Shown: positions 20,748 through 29,453 of the stretch, one piece after another | Position numbering within the stretch: position 1 is the first letter of the stretch | Layout of the letters: each line of letters starts with the position of its first letter | NCBI RefSeq assembly: GCF_947489355.1 | Contig: NZ_CANLDD010000025.1 | Location: 1-58,359, forward strand | Direction of reading: 5' to 3' | Source: an uncultured Microbulbifer sp. | Lineage (GTDB): Bacteria; Pseudomonadota; Gammaproteobacteria; Pseudomonadales; Cellvibrionaceae | Length of the DNA: 58,359 nt | Program-made: the position numbers and the translations under genes | The notes under the pieces: generated by a model | The model's database searches: none | Told to the model about the DNA's origin: nothing | The model's input: the letters and a program-made list of their open reading frames with translations, nothing else

Positions 20748-21287
20748 TTAACCCTGAGATGCTTTTTGAATAACCGCCAGTGAAACTTTGGTGTAGCCCG
20801 CTTCGGTGCAGCTGGACATCACCTTTTTCAGCAAACTGAACGGGATGCCCCTGTCTGCGAGAATATTCACCTCCGGTGGTTCCGGCCCCTGCTCGCCTTC
20901 GTCCTCACTCCCCCCGTCTTCAGTAAAGGCCTGGGCAACACCAATCGCCTTACCCAACTCTACGATCATGGCCTGCTTAATGGCCTCGATAACGATTTCC
21001 TCGCTCTCAAGCACCGCGCTGGTGGCAGCGACGAAGTTGGATTCCACCAGGATCTCATCGGCCGTCACCATCAGGGTTACGGTTTCCCTCGGCTTGGTCT
21101 CCACTACCGAATCCGGCAGGGTAATTACCTTGGGCGGCTCCAGTGCTTCGTTGCTAGATGTGTTGGTCAAAAGAAAAAACACCAGGATGGTGAACACGTC
21201 CATCAATGACGTCAGGTTCATGCCAGAAGTTTTTTTGCGCTTATGGCTGCGCGCCATGCGCTTCATACGTCGGCTTTCATGTCTCAC
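20748..21287 (-). CDS. ExbD/TolR-family protein, canonical Asp retained
   Basis: 179 residues with one N-terminal membrane helix (about 23-42) preceded by a strongly basic segment. The helix starts GMNLTSLMDVFTILVFFLL; Asp30 is at the place of the proton-carrying Asp of ExbD, TolR and MotB-like proteins. The periplasmic part contains an acidic linker (EDGGSEDEGEQGPEPPE) and ends with a compact domain like ExbD. GTG start; the frame overlaps the preceding exbD-like gene by four bases (GTGA), so translation is coupled. It is probably the proton-conducting partner of the channel protein encoded at 21874-22605. Confidence 0.85.
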   Translation of the reverse strand: MRHESRRMKRMARSHKRKKTSGMNLTSLMDVFTILVFFLLTNTSSNEALEPPKVITLPDSVVETKPRETVTLMVTADEILVESNFVAATSAVLESEEIVIEAIKQAMIVELGKAIGVAQAFTEDGGSEDEGEQGPEPPEVNILADRGIPFSLLKKVMSSCTEAGYTKVSLAVIQKASQG

Positions 21288-21874
21288 GGCGCATCTCCCA
21301 GGGAAATATCGGGAAACAGCATCACCTTCTCCACCGCCTCGGGATCACCGGGATCACTGCCCTCGATCCGGACTTCGGCACCGCGCACGGTATCCATCAC
21401 ACCCACAAGGTGTTCGTAAGCAATATCCGCTTCCATCAGCAGAATGGAGTCTGTCTTTTCCGGGTAACTGGCTTTTACCTGCAATAAAAACTCGGTGAGT
21501 TTTTTCAGGTCGTACACTTCTGCTGTCGGCAATACTGCAACACCGGTGTCCTGCCCGGCTGTGCCCGGCGCAGCCCCTTCCGCCTGTGCGGACTCCGTTT
21601 CTTGCGTAACATTCAGGTTGGGAAAACGCGCGATCACCTTTTCACCATCGCTGATTTCCAGCGCCGCCTTGCGCACCACAACCTCCACTGTCACGGTGGG
21701 ATCATCCGGGGCGCCACCGCCTGCGCCACTGGGCATATTCAACTCCAGGATAGTCACCCGTGAGAACACCGCCGATACCAGCAGGAAGGGGACCAGTACC
21801 ACCATCAGGTTCAGAAAGGCAGTGATGTCCAGCTCCGGAGCTTCTTTATCTCTCCCGTGGCGCCGCCTTCTCAT
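21284..21874 (-). CDS. ExbD/TolR-family paralogue with Asn in place of the membrane Asp
   Basis: 196 residues, one N-terminal membrane helix (about 17-36) and a periplasmic domain. The helix reads LDITAFLNLMVVLVPFLL. Aligned with the neighbouring paralogue, Asn22 takes the place of the usual proton-binding Asp. Asp16 just before the helix is not at the equivalent depth. The protein may therefore be a structural or regulatory subunit in a mixed ExbD dimer. ATG start overlapping the channel-gene stop by one base (TAATG). The spacer after the helix is Gly/Ala-rich, and a segment at about 100-110 is Ala/Gly-rich. Confidence 0.85.
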   Translation of the reverse strand: MRRRRHGRDKEAPELDITAFLNLMVVLVPFLLVSAVFSRVTILELNMPSGAGGGAPDDPTVTVEVVVRKAALEISDGEKVIARFPNLNVTQETESAQAEGAAPGTAGQDTGVAVLPTAEVYDLKKLTEFLLQVKASYPEKTDSILLMEADIAYEHLVGVMDTVRGAEVRIEGSDPGDPEAVEKVMLFPDISLGDAP

Positions 21875-22605
21875 TACGCGGTTTCCACTTTTTGCGCTTT
21901 GCCGTGGGCTGTATTGGGCGAGCGCTTGGCGGTTTTGCTTTCCGGCTTTGACACATCGATTTCGAAACGGCGCCGGGTGGCGCTGTCAATCAGGTTGGAA
22001 GCTTTCACAGACACCATCTCCAGACTGTCGATAATTTCACCGGTCAGGGAGTTGAGCAGCGCATGCACAATCAACAGGGGAATACCGGTCATCAGGCCAA
22101 ATGCAGTCGTGTTCATTGCCACAGAAATACTGGCAGAGAGCAAGTCGGCCTTTTCCGCCGGGTTGGCATTGGCTACTGCAGTAAAGGCTTCGATCAGCCC
22201 CATAATGGTCCCGAGCAAGCCCAGCAGCGTGGCGATATTGGAAAAGAGCGCCACATAAGGGGTGCGCTTTTCCAACTGCGGAGTAATCTCCATCATGCTC
22301 TCTTCCATCGCGATCTCAATATCTTCGCGACGGCGCACCGTACCCTGGCGGGCCAGCCCCATAGACAACAGTTTGCCCACACTGGACTGATCCTGCTTGA
22401 CTAGGTTGCGCGCACGATCAAAATCCCCCGAGGCCAGAATTGGCTGCATTTTGTCCCACATGGCGCGATTGGTATGGCGTTCATAGTGCAGGCGAATAAA
22501 TCGTTCAATGGCAACGGCGCTACCCAGGGCGGCAACCACGAGAATGGGGTACATAAAGGTACCGCCCGTCTGGAAAAACTCGATGACGCTGTTAAAAAAG
22601 CCCAT
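21874..22605 (-). CDS. MotA/TolQ/ExbB-family proton channel protein
   Basis: 243 residues with three membrane helices: about 17-36, 117-142 and 160-186, with a cytoplasmic segment between the first two. This is the ExbB/TolQ layout. Helix 2 carries ATLLGLLGTIMGLIEAF and helix 3 SISVAMNTTAFGLMTGIPLL, including the paired Thr residues conserved in TolQ/ExbB channels. The C-terminal tail is basic and cytoplasmic. With the two ExbD-like proteins it should form the proton-driven inner-membrane motor of the operon. In the Myxococcus comparison it occupies the AglR position. Confidence 0.9.
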   Translation of the reverse strand: MGFFNSVIEFFQTGGTFMYPILVVAALGSAVAIERFIRLHYERHTNRAMWDKMQPILASGDFDRARNLVKQDQSSVGKLLSMGLARQGTVRRREDIEIAMEESMMEITPQLEKRTPYVALFSNIATLLGLLGTIMGLIEAFTAVANANPAEKADLLSASISVAMNTTAFGLMTGIPLLIVHALLNSLTGEIIDSLEMVSVKASNLIDSATRRRFEIDVSKPESKTAKRSPNTAHGKAQKVETA

Positions 22606-22674
22606 TGCAAACCCTCTTGATAAATACTGCAGTAATTTGTTGCTACTCCGACCACAACCGGAAAAAGGACGGCG

Positions 22675-22995
22675 TTAGTCGCCAGACAGACTGAGCTGGT
22701 AGAACGTCAACTCGCGCATGAACACTTCCTTGTCGAGCGGCTTTAACTGGTCATCCATCAGACTGGAGACCAGATCACTTTCGACACCCACCTCGGAACT
22801 TTTCCAGGGGACAATATAGAGAGACTTGGGGGCTTCCTTGTTACCAATAATGGAGATGCCCGATAACGCTTTAATGGTTGAGTCCACTTTCTTTTCGGTG
22901 GACGCTTGCGCTAATCCATCTTCAGTCTGTGCCAGGGCCGCAGGGGAGGTAGCGACAGAGAAAACCACCAGAAAAACCCAATTAAATCTCAACAT
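22675..22995 (-). CDS. Small secreted protein of the machine operon, unknown function
   Basis: 106 residues with a clear signal peptide ending near PAALA-QTED, so it is probably periplasmic. I do not recognise a domain. The mature part is about 83 residues, with a stretch STIKALSGISIIGNKEAPKS and an acidic C-terminal half. I chose the ATG at 22995, which overlaps the stop of the TPR lipoprotein gene by one base (TGATG); a GTG three bases earlier is possible. It lies 69 bases before the ExbB-like gene, so it very likely belongs to the same envelope complex. Confidence 0.7.
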   Translation of the reverse strand: MLRFNWVFLVVFSVATSPAALAQTEDGLAQASTEKKVDSTIKALSGISIIGNKEAPKSLYIVPWKSSEVGVESDLVSSLMDDQLKPLDKEVFMRELTFYQLSLSGD

Positions 22996-23579
22996 CACTT
23001 GCCTGCCCTTCGCTTAAGATCCGCCAGCCAGATGGATACATCCCGATCCTGCGGCTCCAACTGCACATATTGCTGGAATTGTGCCAAAGCGCACTGTAGA
23101 TCTTGCAGATAGAGATCACACAATATGCCAAGATTTTTTATCAAAGGCAGGTACTCGGGGTTTTCTGCCAAGGCATGGACATAGATGTGTCGCGCATCGA
23201 CAAACCGCCCCTGCCTGCGATAGAGTGCCGCCAGCTCGTTTGTGGCCACCGGATGTTTCTCATCCAGCGCAAGGGCCCTCAGGAAAGCGTCTTCCGCATC
23301 TTTCTCATTGCCAACCCGGTAATACGCGATGCCCAGGTTAATGTAGGGCGCAGGAAGGCGCTGCTCCCGCGCCACCACCGACTGCAACAGCGCAATGGCG
23401 GATTCATATTCCGCTTCGGCCAAATAATCCAGCGAGCGCTCAAAATCTCGGTTCACACTGCCGGAAATCCGCACTGTGGAATAGTCGGAAATCTTACCGG
23501 TTACGGTTTGGGTGCCCGCACAAGCGGTTAGAAATAGTGCCAGTCCCGGTAGAAAAAATAGTCGCAGTATTATTTGCAT
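22995..23579 (-). CDS. TPR lipoprotein of the machine operon
   Basis: 194 residues starting at MQIILRLFF. The N-terminus is a lipoprotein signal with lipobox FLTAC, so the mature protein is lipid-anchored. The rest holds about three tetratricopeptide repeats (YESAIALLQSVV, APYINLGIAYYRVG, HPVATNELAALYRRQGRF). TPRs bind other proteins, so it is probably a scaffold or pilotin-like part. In arrangement it resembles the Glt TPR lipoprotein of Myxococcus (inference). A longer frame extends 39 codons upstream, but only through the palindromic repeat at 23605-23742, so I reject that start. Confidence 0.8.
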   Translation of the reverse strand: MQIILRLFFLPGLALFLTACAGTQTVTGKISDYSTVRISGSVNRDFERSLDYLAEAEYESAIALLQSVVAREQRLPAPYINLGIAYYRVGNEKDAEDAFLRALALDEKHPVATNELAALYRRQGRFVDARHIYVHALAENPEYLPLIKNLGILCDLYLQDLQCALAQFQQYVQLEPQDRDVSIWLADLKRRAGK

Positions 23580-23604
23580 AGCCCTCAACTCCACTCTTGC
23601 TGCT

Positions 23605-23742
23605 ATTACTACCCGATCGAAAGAAAAGAATACCCCTCTCCCAGGACACACTGTGAATACATCCCTGTACGCTCGTAATCGGCATCCATGCCTCATGCGC
23701 TCCCGGGAGAGAGGGACTCTTCCCCCCCGCCTTATAAGTAAC
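23605..23742 (+). repeat. Dispersed palindromic repeat, copy A
   Basis: A ~138-bp element shared with 45373-45512 and, inverted, 47660-47786. Its core is an inverted repeat: GAATACCCCTCTCCCAGGA on one side and TCCCGGGAGAGAGGGACTC on the other, about 60 bases apart. Between them are the shared blocks ACATCCCTGTACGCTCG and ATCGGCATCCATGCCTCATG. It fills the 200-base gap between the 1045-residue TPR gene and the TPR lipoprotein gene. That is the only large gap in the operon. Confidence 0.8.
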
Positions 23743-23779
23743 CCGACTTCTTGATGGATTACCGGGCCAGCCTGCTCGG

Positions 23780-26700
23780 TTACCGACCGGAAACCGCTTC
23801 ACCCGCATTCACCTGCTCCGACGCCGGTGGCAGGGGTACAATGCTCTGCAGGTACTGCCCCACTTCCTCGGCCCTTGCATAGCGGGCCGGTACCAGTCCG
23901 GCCAGCTTACCGATACTCTTGTCGATCCAGGGGTTGTAAATACCCACCCCCAGAAGCTCGACGTTTTTCTCATGCACCGAGATTGCTTTTTCCTCGAAAG
24001 GATAAATCTGCTCTTCCAGAGCCAGTTCGTACTCCTCCATTTCCAGCGCATTCAGGTTGGTGGGGCGTTCGGAATCCTTGAGTGACTGACTGAAATGCAA
24101 ATAGATTTCCGCCAGGTAGTAAGTAGCCGCAGCAGTGACATCGGCTATTTGATAATCAATCAGATCGGTGAAAGTGTCGATAGCCGCTTTCATACGCTTG
24201 CGTTTCAGTTTCAGGTTTTGCTCGATTGGTTTCACCAGAACTATCTGGGTAAAGGCACGGAAACTCGGCTCGGCGAGCTGCAGTGCGGCATTACCGGCGA
24301 GATAGCGAGTGCGGTCGCTGCGCTGGGAGCCACCGCGCAGTTCGATACGCACCATCTCACGCAACGCCTTCATATAGAGTTTTTCATTGCCATCGGCTTT
24401 ATGGATATCGGCAATTCTCTGCCGCGTCTCCAGTGCCGGTTCCAAGGGATTGGGAAACTGGTTCACATAGCGGCGCAGCACCGTTAGGGCTTTTTGACTG
24501 TCCTGTGCCGCACTGTAGAGATCCGCCGCCTGGGTCAGGGCCTCGCGGCGGATTGCCTCATCCCCGGACTCGCGCTCAATGCGCTCAAACTCCCCTGCGG
24601 CCAGCAGCAACTCTCCACTCTCCTGATAAACCACCGCCAGTTTCTTGGTGACTTCTTTCGCCAGCTCGTGTTGCGGGAAATTGCTGCGGAAATTGTTGAG
24701 CACCATCGCGGCCCGGGTCCATTCCTGCAATACGATCAGTGAGGCGGCCGCATCGTATTCCGCTGTGGCCAGCAGGGTGGCTCCGGGAGCGGCAGCCCGA
24801 ATACGCAGGAAATGGTCGGCGGCGGTGGCGTGATCCTGTTGCTGGCGGGCCATATCCCCCTGCTGGTAAATGGATGCCGCCAGGTTATCGATCAGCCCGG
24901 CGCGATCCTTGGCATCTGCGGCGGTCAGATTCAGGGTTTTTCCGTAGGCCACTTCGGCATCCACAAATGCCTGTACCTCAAACGAGGCGTGGGCTACCAG
25001 CATCCAGCTGGAGCGGCGAATCTCCCGTGCCGCGGCCGGGAATTTCTCCAGTAACAAGCGACCGTTTTCGATGGCAAGGACATAGTCCTTAAGGCCATAC
25101 AAATCCTCCACGGCACCCAGCATCACCTGCGGCGCTTTGTCGTGTCCGGGGAAGGTGTCGGCGAAGGTCAGAGAGGAGCGGATAATCTCGCGCAACAGGA
25201 CAGCACGCTGGTCTGCAGTGGCCGCTTTCAGGTGATTTGCCAGGTGTTCTCGATAGGCGTAGACCGCCGCATAACCCGCCCCGCTGGAATCTTTGTGGGC
25301 CGGATATTCGTAGGCGGTGCGCTCATACTCCAAGGCAGCGCCGTGGAAATCCCGGTTCTCCAGCATCAGGCCGGCGAGTTGATAGTTAATCTCCGCTGCG
25401 CGCTCGGTTTCGCGGAAGGATTGCAGATAGCTGCGATACCAGTGAATCGCCTCACGGTAGTGCTCGGCCTTTTTATCCTTGAACTTTTTATTCTGGTAGG
25501 CCGCGTGAAAATGGCTGGCCAGGTCGATCAGGTTCGCCTGCAGAAACTCAACCACCTCTCCGTACTCATTGATATCGAATACGGCCCAGTATTCAGCCTT
25601 GAGCCCATAGGTGTTGGCAAAGGATTTCTTGGCATCCAGCACCAGCTTGGGAAAGCCGCCCTTGCTGTAAATTTCGATCACACGAATGGAGAAATCCGCC
25701 GAGACTTTGTGTAGCGGATTGCGCTCCACAAAGGCAGTGTAGGATTTTGCCGAGTCCTGATAGCGGCGCTTATCCAGGTAGTACTCACCCAGGTGGCTGT
25801 AAACCAGGTATTCATACTGACGCGCCCCCTTGCGGGAGAAATAATCGACAATAGAATCGGGGCCTTCCAGGTAGGAGAAACTCAAGCTCACCACACGGAA
25901 AGTATCCTCGATGTGCTTGCGCTCCACCTCATTGGTCTGCTTGTCGAAGTCATACCCCTGGGAGACTTTGTAATCGAGCATGGCGATATAATCGTCCAGC
26001 GCCATCTCGTACATATCCTGCTTGAACAGGGACCAGCCGCGCTTGTATAGGGCCAGCTCATAAAAACTGGAAATCACCCCGATACCGATCACCTTACCGT
26101 AGGCTCCCTCCGCATCCAGGTATTTCTTGCGGGTAAAGTAGTATTCCCCCAGGCGGAACCAGGATTCATCGATATGACGGGAATCCGGATATTTGGCAAC
26201 CAACTGTCGCAACACATCCACCGCCTGCTCAATCTCGCCGGCCTCCTCATAAGCTCGGGAGAGCTGGTACATCACTTGGTCATTGCGGTCGTACAGGGGA
26301 TATTTTTTCAGTAGGTCAAGATACAGATTAATCGCTTCGCGGGCATTGGCCGACATCAGTGCGTCAGTATCCTCTGCAGGAACCGGTAGCGCAGCGTTTT
26401 CCGAGGCAATCTCAATGCTGCCGCTGGCACGCGCCGCAAATTCATCGTCCGACTCCGTCTCGCCAGAGGGTTTCACTGCCTTAATTTCAACCTGGGCAAC
26501 CGGTGCGGCCACTTCCGCGGGTGCATCGAGGGTATTTTCTGCAGACACTTCCGCGGCATTGATGGCAACCACCGCTGCGCTCGTACTTGCCACACCTGGA
26601 CCACTGGCAATACCGTCAATCGCAGCATCCTCAGCGCGGTGCGCCTGTTGGATTTTCAGATCGGCAATTCGGCGCATCGCCTCGGGCGTGAGACTGGACT

Positions 26701-26917
26701 CTGGTGTTTCCTGCAGGTAGCGCTGGTAACTGGCCAGGGCCTTCTCAAGACTTCCGTCGATATATTCCTCTTTAATCTCGATTTCGACATCCTGCAGGCT
26801 GCCAATAGTCTTGCCACTAGTGACCGCGCAGGCATTGAGCAACAGGGCAATCGCGCAAGCCAGGACGCATCGATACGCAATAGCCGTACTCAGCGGGCTG
26901 GTTTTAACCCAGGGCAT
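23780..26917 (-). CDS. Large TPR lipoprotein of the machine operon (1045 aa)
   Basis: 1045 residues. The N-terminus has a lipoprotein-type signal with lipobox LLNAC near residue 30. A low-complexity Ala/Val/Glu-rich segment (about 100-180) is followed by many tetratricopeptide repeats, for example KYPLYDRNDQVMYQLSRAYE and WFRLGEYYFTRKKYLDAEGA. Helical repeats continue almost to the end. A protein of this kind is a large interaction scaffold facing the periplasm or outer membrane. In size and position it resembles the GltD-like TPR protein of the Myxococcus machine (inference). Its start overlaps the previous stop by one base (TGATG), so the two TPR genes are coupled. Confidence 0.8.
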   Translation of the reverse strand: MPWVKTSPLSTAIAYRCVLACAIALLLNACAVTSGKTIGSLQDVEIEIKEEYIDGSLEKALASYQRYLQETPESSLTPEAMRRIADLKIQQAHRAEDAAIDGIASGPGVASTSAAVVAINAAEVSAENTLDAPAEVAAPVAQVEIKAVKPSGETESDDEFAARASGSIEIASENAALPVPAEDTDALMSANAREAINLYLDLLKKYPLYDRNDQVMYQLSRAYEEAGEIEQAVDVLRQLVAKYPDSRHIDESWFRLGEYYFTRKKYLDAEGAYGKVIGIGVISSFYELALYKRGWSLFKQDMYEMALDDYIAMLDYKVSQGYDFDKQTNEVERKHIEDTFRVVSLSFSYLEGPDSIVDYFSRKGARQYEYLVYSHLGEYYLDKRRYQDSAKSYTAFVERNPLHKVSADFSIRVIEIYSKGGFPKLVLDAKKSFANTYGLKAEYWAVFDINEYGEVVEFLQANLIDLASHFHAAYQNKKFKDKKAEHYREAIHWYRSYLQSFRETERAAEINYQLAGLMLENRDFHGAALEYERTAYEYPAHKDSSGAGYAAVYAYREHLANHLKAATADQRAVLLREIIRSSLTFADTFPGHDKAPQVMLGAVEDLYGLKDYVLAIENGRLLLEKFPAAAREIRRSSWMLVAHASFEVQAFVDAEVAYGKTLNLTAADAKDRAGLIDNLAASIYQQGDMARQQQDHATAADHFLRIRAAAPGATLLATAEYDAAASLIVLQEWTRAAMVLNNFRSNFPQHELAKEVTKKLAVVYQESGELLLAAGEFERIERESGDEAIRREALTQAADLYSAAQDSQKALTVLRRYVNQFPNPLEPALETRQRIADIHKADGNEKLYMKALREMVRIELRGGSQRSDRTRYLAGNAALQLAEPSFRAFTQIVLVKPIEQNLKLKRKRMKAAIDTFTDLIDYQIADVTAAATYYLAEIYLHFSQSLKDSERPTNLNALEMEEYELALEEQIYPFEEKAISVHEKNVELLGVGIYNPWIDKSIGKLAGLVPARYARAEEVGQYLQSIVPLPPASEQVNAGEAVSGR

Positions 26918-28941
26918 CAGGCTTCCCCTCCTTCACGCGCTTCCGCTTCCCGTTCAGGGGGATTATCGTCCGGCAGGGGTTCGGGCGGGGACTCGCGGAA
27001 CTGCTCGATTTTGCGCTGCTCCTCGCGCTGCTCCTGCAATGCGTTGGCGCGGTCATAACTGTCGGCCAGGGCAAATCGCGCTTGGATCTGGTAGCTCTCG
27101 AGCTGGGTGCGACGGCGTTCCAGTTCCTGAATCGCCAGGGTCTCCAACATACTGCCCTGGCGCGCCATCAACATTTCGAGACGCTGCTGGATAGTGTGTA
27201 TCTGCGCACGCAGGCGGGTGATCGATTTGTTGTAGCCGGTATAACTGTGGGTGGCTGCCTGGCGGCTGCGCACATAGGATTGGTAAACCACCTGCAGTTT
27301 TTCAATTTCTGTATTGAGTGCCTGCAGATGTTGGTAGGCTTGCGTGAGTCTCTGGTCGTACTCCGTGGAAAGGCGCAAGTCCAAAATGCCCTGGAGGCGC
27401 TCCACCCTGCTGCGTGTGACCTGTGTAATGCCCTGCGGACTCTGCGCAATCCGCCGGTGCAATTCCATCAATGTCAGGCGCACCGCCTGCTCATCGGCAG
27501 TGGCGAGATATTCCGGGCGACGCGAGACCAACATCTGCTCAATGCGCCCGGCAAATGTATCCCGTTGCTCAATACGCAGTTTGATGCGGGCATCCAGATT
27601 GCGGAATTGCCCGTCGAGTTGCGGCAGCAGGGGTTCATAATAAGCCCTGCGGATACGGATAATGTCCTCGAAGGCACTGAGGCTTTTGAGCCACGCTTTA
27701 TTGCGCTCATAGAGAGCATTCAGGTCGCGGTAATTGCGCAGGAATGCTTGGTAATCATTGGATGCCATCAGGTCGAGAAGATAATGGGTCTCCGGTGCAT
27801 CCGGCAGGTTGCGCAGCGCCACCACCCAATTCTGCACCTGGGTAGCCTCTTTGCGGCGCAGCGCCTGCAGAAACTTACCCAGGCGAATACTGTTAATCGA
27901 GGCGGTCAGGGTATCAATTTCATTGCCGAAAGAATCCAGCGCACGGCCATAGTGAATCGCAGCAGTACTGTGTACATCCAGCTTGCCGTAGGCATAGGGC
28001 ACAGCGAGCATGGCTTCCTGTACGGATTCGTTGGTCCCCTTGCGATCCTGCAACATTTTCCAGGGCACCAATGCCCGCTCATAGCGACCCGCGCGGGCCT
28101 CGACCCAGCCGGCACCGAGCAGGGCGCGGTTGGAAAATGGGCCTTCGAGATTGACGCGGTCAAAATACGGGCGCGCCTGCTGCAATTCGCCGGCTTCCAT
28201 TAAGTGCGCGCCGAGCAACAGATTGGTTTTGTCATACAGTGCCTGCTCGCCGGGCTCACTGCTGTGCTTTTTGCCCAAGTCAGTGAGTTCCAGCACACCG
28301 CGGACTTCCTCACCGGATTTTAACTGGGCGACACCGAGGTTGAACTCGACAAACCCGGCCAGGGACGCTTCCCCTTTCAGGTCCTCAAGCAGCTCAACCG
28401 CCTCATCGAAACGCCCAAGCTGCATAAACACCCGCGCACGCAAAAACTGCTCTTGCGCACGTACACGCTCTGGCACCCGCCCTTCAATCATTTCCAGCGC
28501 GTGCAGGGCATTAACCGGCTGCTGCTTGTGATAGTGGATCTTGGCCAGGCGATAGGCGGCTTCATTGCGCACCGGTCGGGAAACATTCCCTTTCAGTACC
28601 GCTTCAATTGCCCGACCCGCTTCCCGGTGCATGCGATAGGAAAGCTCCAGGTCGCCTACGGAGAACTCCGCCTGCCCCAGATGCGCACTGAATGGGTCCA
28701 GCTCGGGCTCATCCAGGCGATGGAACTGGGCCAGTTCGGTATCCAGGGCCACAATCGCATCAAAGTAGTTTTTCTGGTGGGCGTGGAACATGGCCGCACC
28801 AAAAAACAGATCGCGCAGCGCCTCACGCTCTTCAGCATTGGCCAAACCGGAGAGGACAGGCAGGGTACACAGGGAGACCGCTAAAACCCGCAGCGTCACC
28901 CTGACCGGGCCCGGCAGTGCCGAAAGCAGAGATGTAGGCAT
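26917..28941 (-). CDS. Secreted TPR and coiled-coil protein of the machine operon (674 aa)
   Basis: 674 residues with an N-terminal signal sequence ending near GLANA-EERE. The first ~430 residues are helical TPR-like repeats (YRLAKIHYHKQQPVNALHAL, LLGAGWVEARAGRYERALVP). From about 470 the sequence becomes a long coiled coil rich in Gln, Arg and Glu, and ends in a Pro/Glu-rich tail. This suggests a periplasmic rod-shaped scaffold. It starts two bases after the stop of the preceding gene and overlaps the next, so it is co-translated with both large neighbours. Confidence 0.75.
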   Translation of the reverse strand: MPTSLLSALPGPVRVTLRVLAVSLCTLPVLSGLANAEEREALRDLFFGAAMFHAHQKNYFDAIVALDTELAQFHRLDEPELDPFSAHLGQAEFSVGDLELSYRMHREAGRAIEAVLKGNVSRPVRNEAAYRLAKIHYHKQQPVNALHALEMIEGRVPERVRAQEQFLRARVFMQLGRFDEAVELLEDLKGEASLAGFVEFNLGVAQLKSGEEVRGVLELTDLGKKHSSEPGEQALYDKTNLLLGAHLMEAGELQQARPYFDRVNLEGPFSNRALLGAGWVEARAGRYERALVPWKMLQDRKGTNESVQEAMLAVPYAYGKLDVHSTAAIHYGRALDSFGNEIDTLTASINSIRLGKFLQALRRKEATQVQNWVVALRNLPDAPETHYLLDLMASNDYQAFLRNYRDLNALYERNKAWLKSLSAFEDIIRIRRAYYEPLLPQLDGQFRNLDARIKLRIEQRDTFAGRIEQMLVSRRPEYLATADEQAVRLTLMELHRRIAQSPQGITQVTRSRVERLQGILDLRLSTEYDQRLTQAYQHLQALNTEIEKLQVVYQSYVRSRQAATHSYTGYNKSITRLRAQIHTIQQRLEMLMARQGSMLETLAIQELERRRTQLESYQIQARFALADSYDRANALQEQREEQRKIEQFRESPPEPLPDDNPPEREAEAREGGEA

Positions 28942-28943
28942 GA

Positions 28944-29453
28944 TTACCAGTCCTTGAAGTGAATCTCGGACTCGGTTCCCAAAATACTGATCTCGACAAA
29001 CTTCGGCCCAACCGCCTTGTCCACCTGGTAAGCGGCATCGGCCCGGTATTCCCTTCCGGAAGGGGTTTTACCGATAAAGCGTACTTGCAAAGGGTGCGCA
29101 CCCGTCTGGACATTGCCGGTATAAATTTTTTGTACACCGCCTTTTTGCAGGGATTCGATTTCGCGATAGGTATATAGATGGTGCGCAACAATTTCACCGT
29201 TCAGCCTGAGCTCTACCGATTCCAATTCAAATGGCTGCTCATCGGCAATGGAGACAAAAAAGGCCACCTGGGAATTTGAGGGGAAAAGCAGTTTCTCTTC
29301 CAGTTGTGCCAGGGTTGCGGTCAAATCGATCACATCTTTTTTTACATCCTGGATTTGCTCATCCAGGCCACGGATATCATCGCGGTTGACGTTTTGCGCA
29401 GTTGCGATGCCAGTCAATAGCAGAAAGAGTGTGACCTGTAGCATTCTGAACAT
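28944..29453 (-). CDS. First gene of the machine operon: small secreted protein
   Basis: 169 residues, signal peptide ending near GIATA-QNVN. After a short coiled-coil segment (DDIRGLDEQIQDVKKDVIDL) comes a beta-rich domain of about 110 residues (ELESVELRLNGEIVAHHLYT, QTGAHPLQVRFIGKTPSGRE), which looks like a small Ig-like or PEGA-type fold. I do not know a named function. It heads the eight-gene minus-strand operon, with a GAGG ribosome-binding site before the ATG. It is likely a periplasmic component contacting the TPR scaffolds encoded next. Confidence 0.7.
   Translation of the reverse strand: MFRMLQVTLFLLLTGIATAQNVNRDDIRGLDEQIQDVKKDVIDLTATLAQLEEKLLFPSNSQVAFFVSIADEQPFELESVELRLNGEIVAHHLYTYREIESLQKGGVQKIYTGNVQTGAHPLQVRFIGKTPSGREYRADAAYQVDKAVGPKFVEISILGTESEIHFKDW

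Noticed and set aside
23580..23696. Longer N-terminus for the TPR lipoprotein (39 extra codons)
   Set aside because: The extension is translated from palindromic repeat copy A and would bury the lipoprotein signal.
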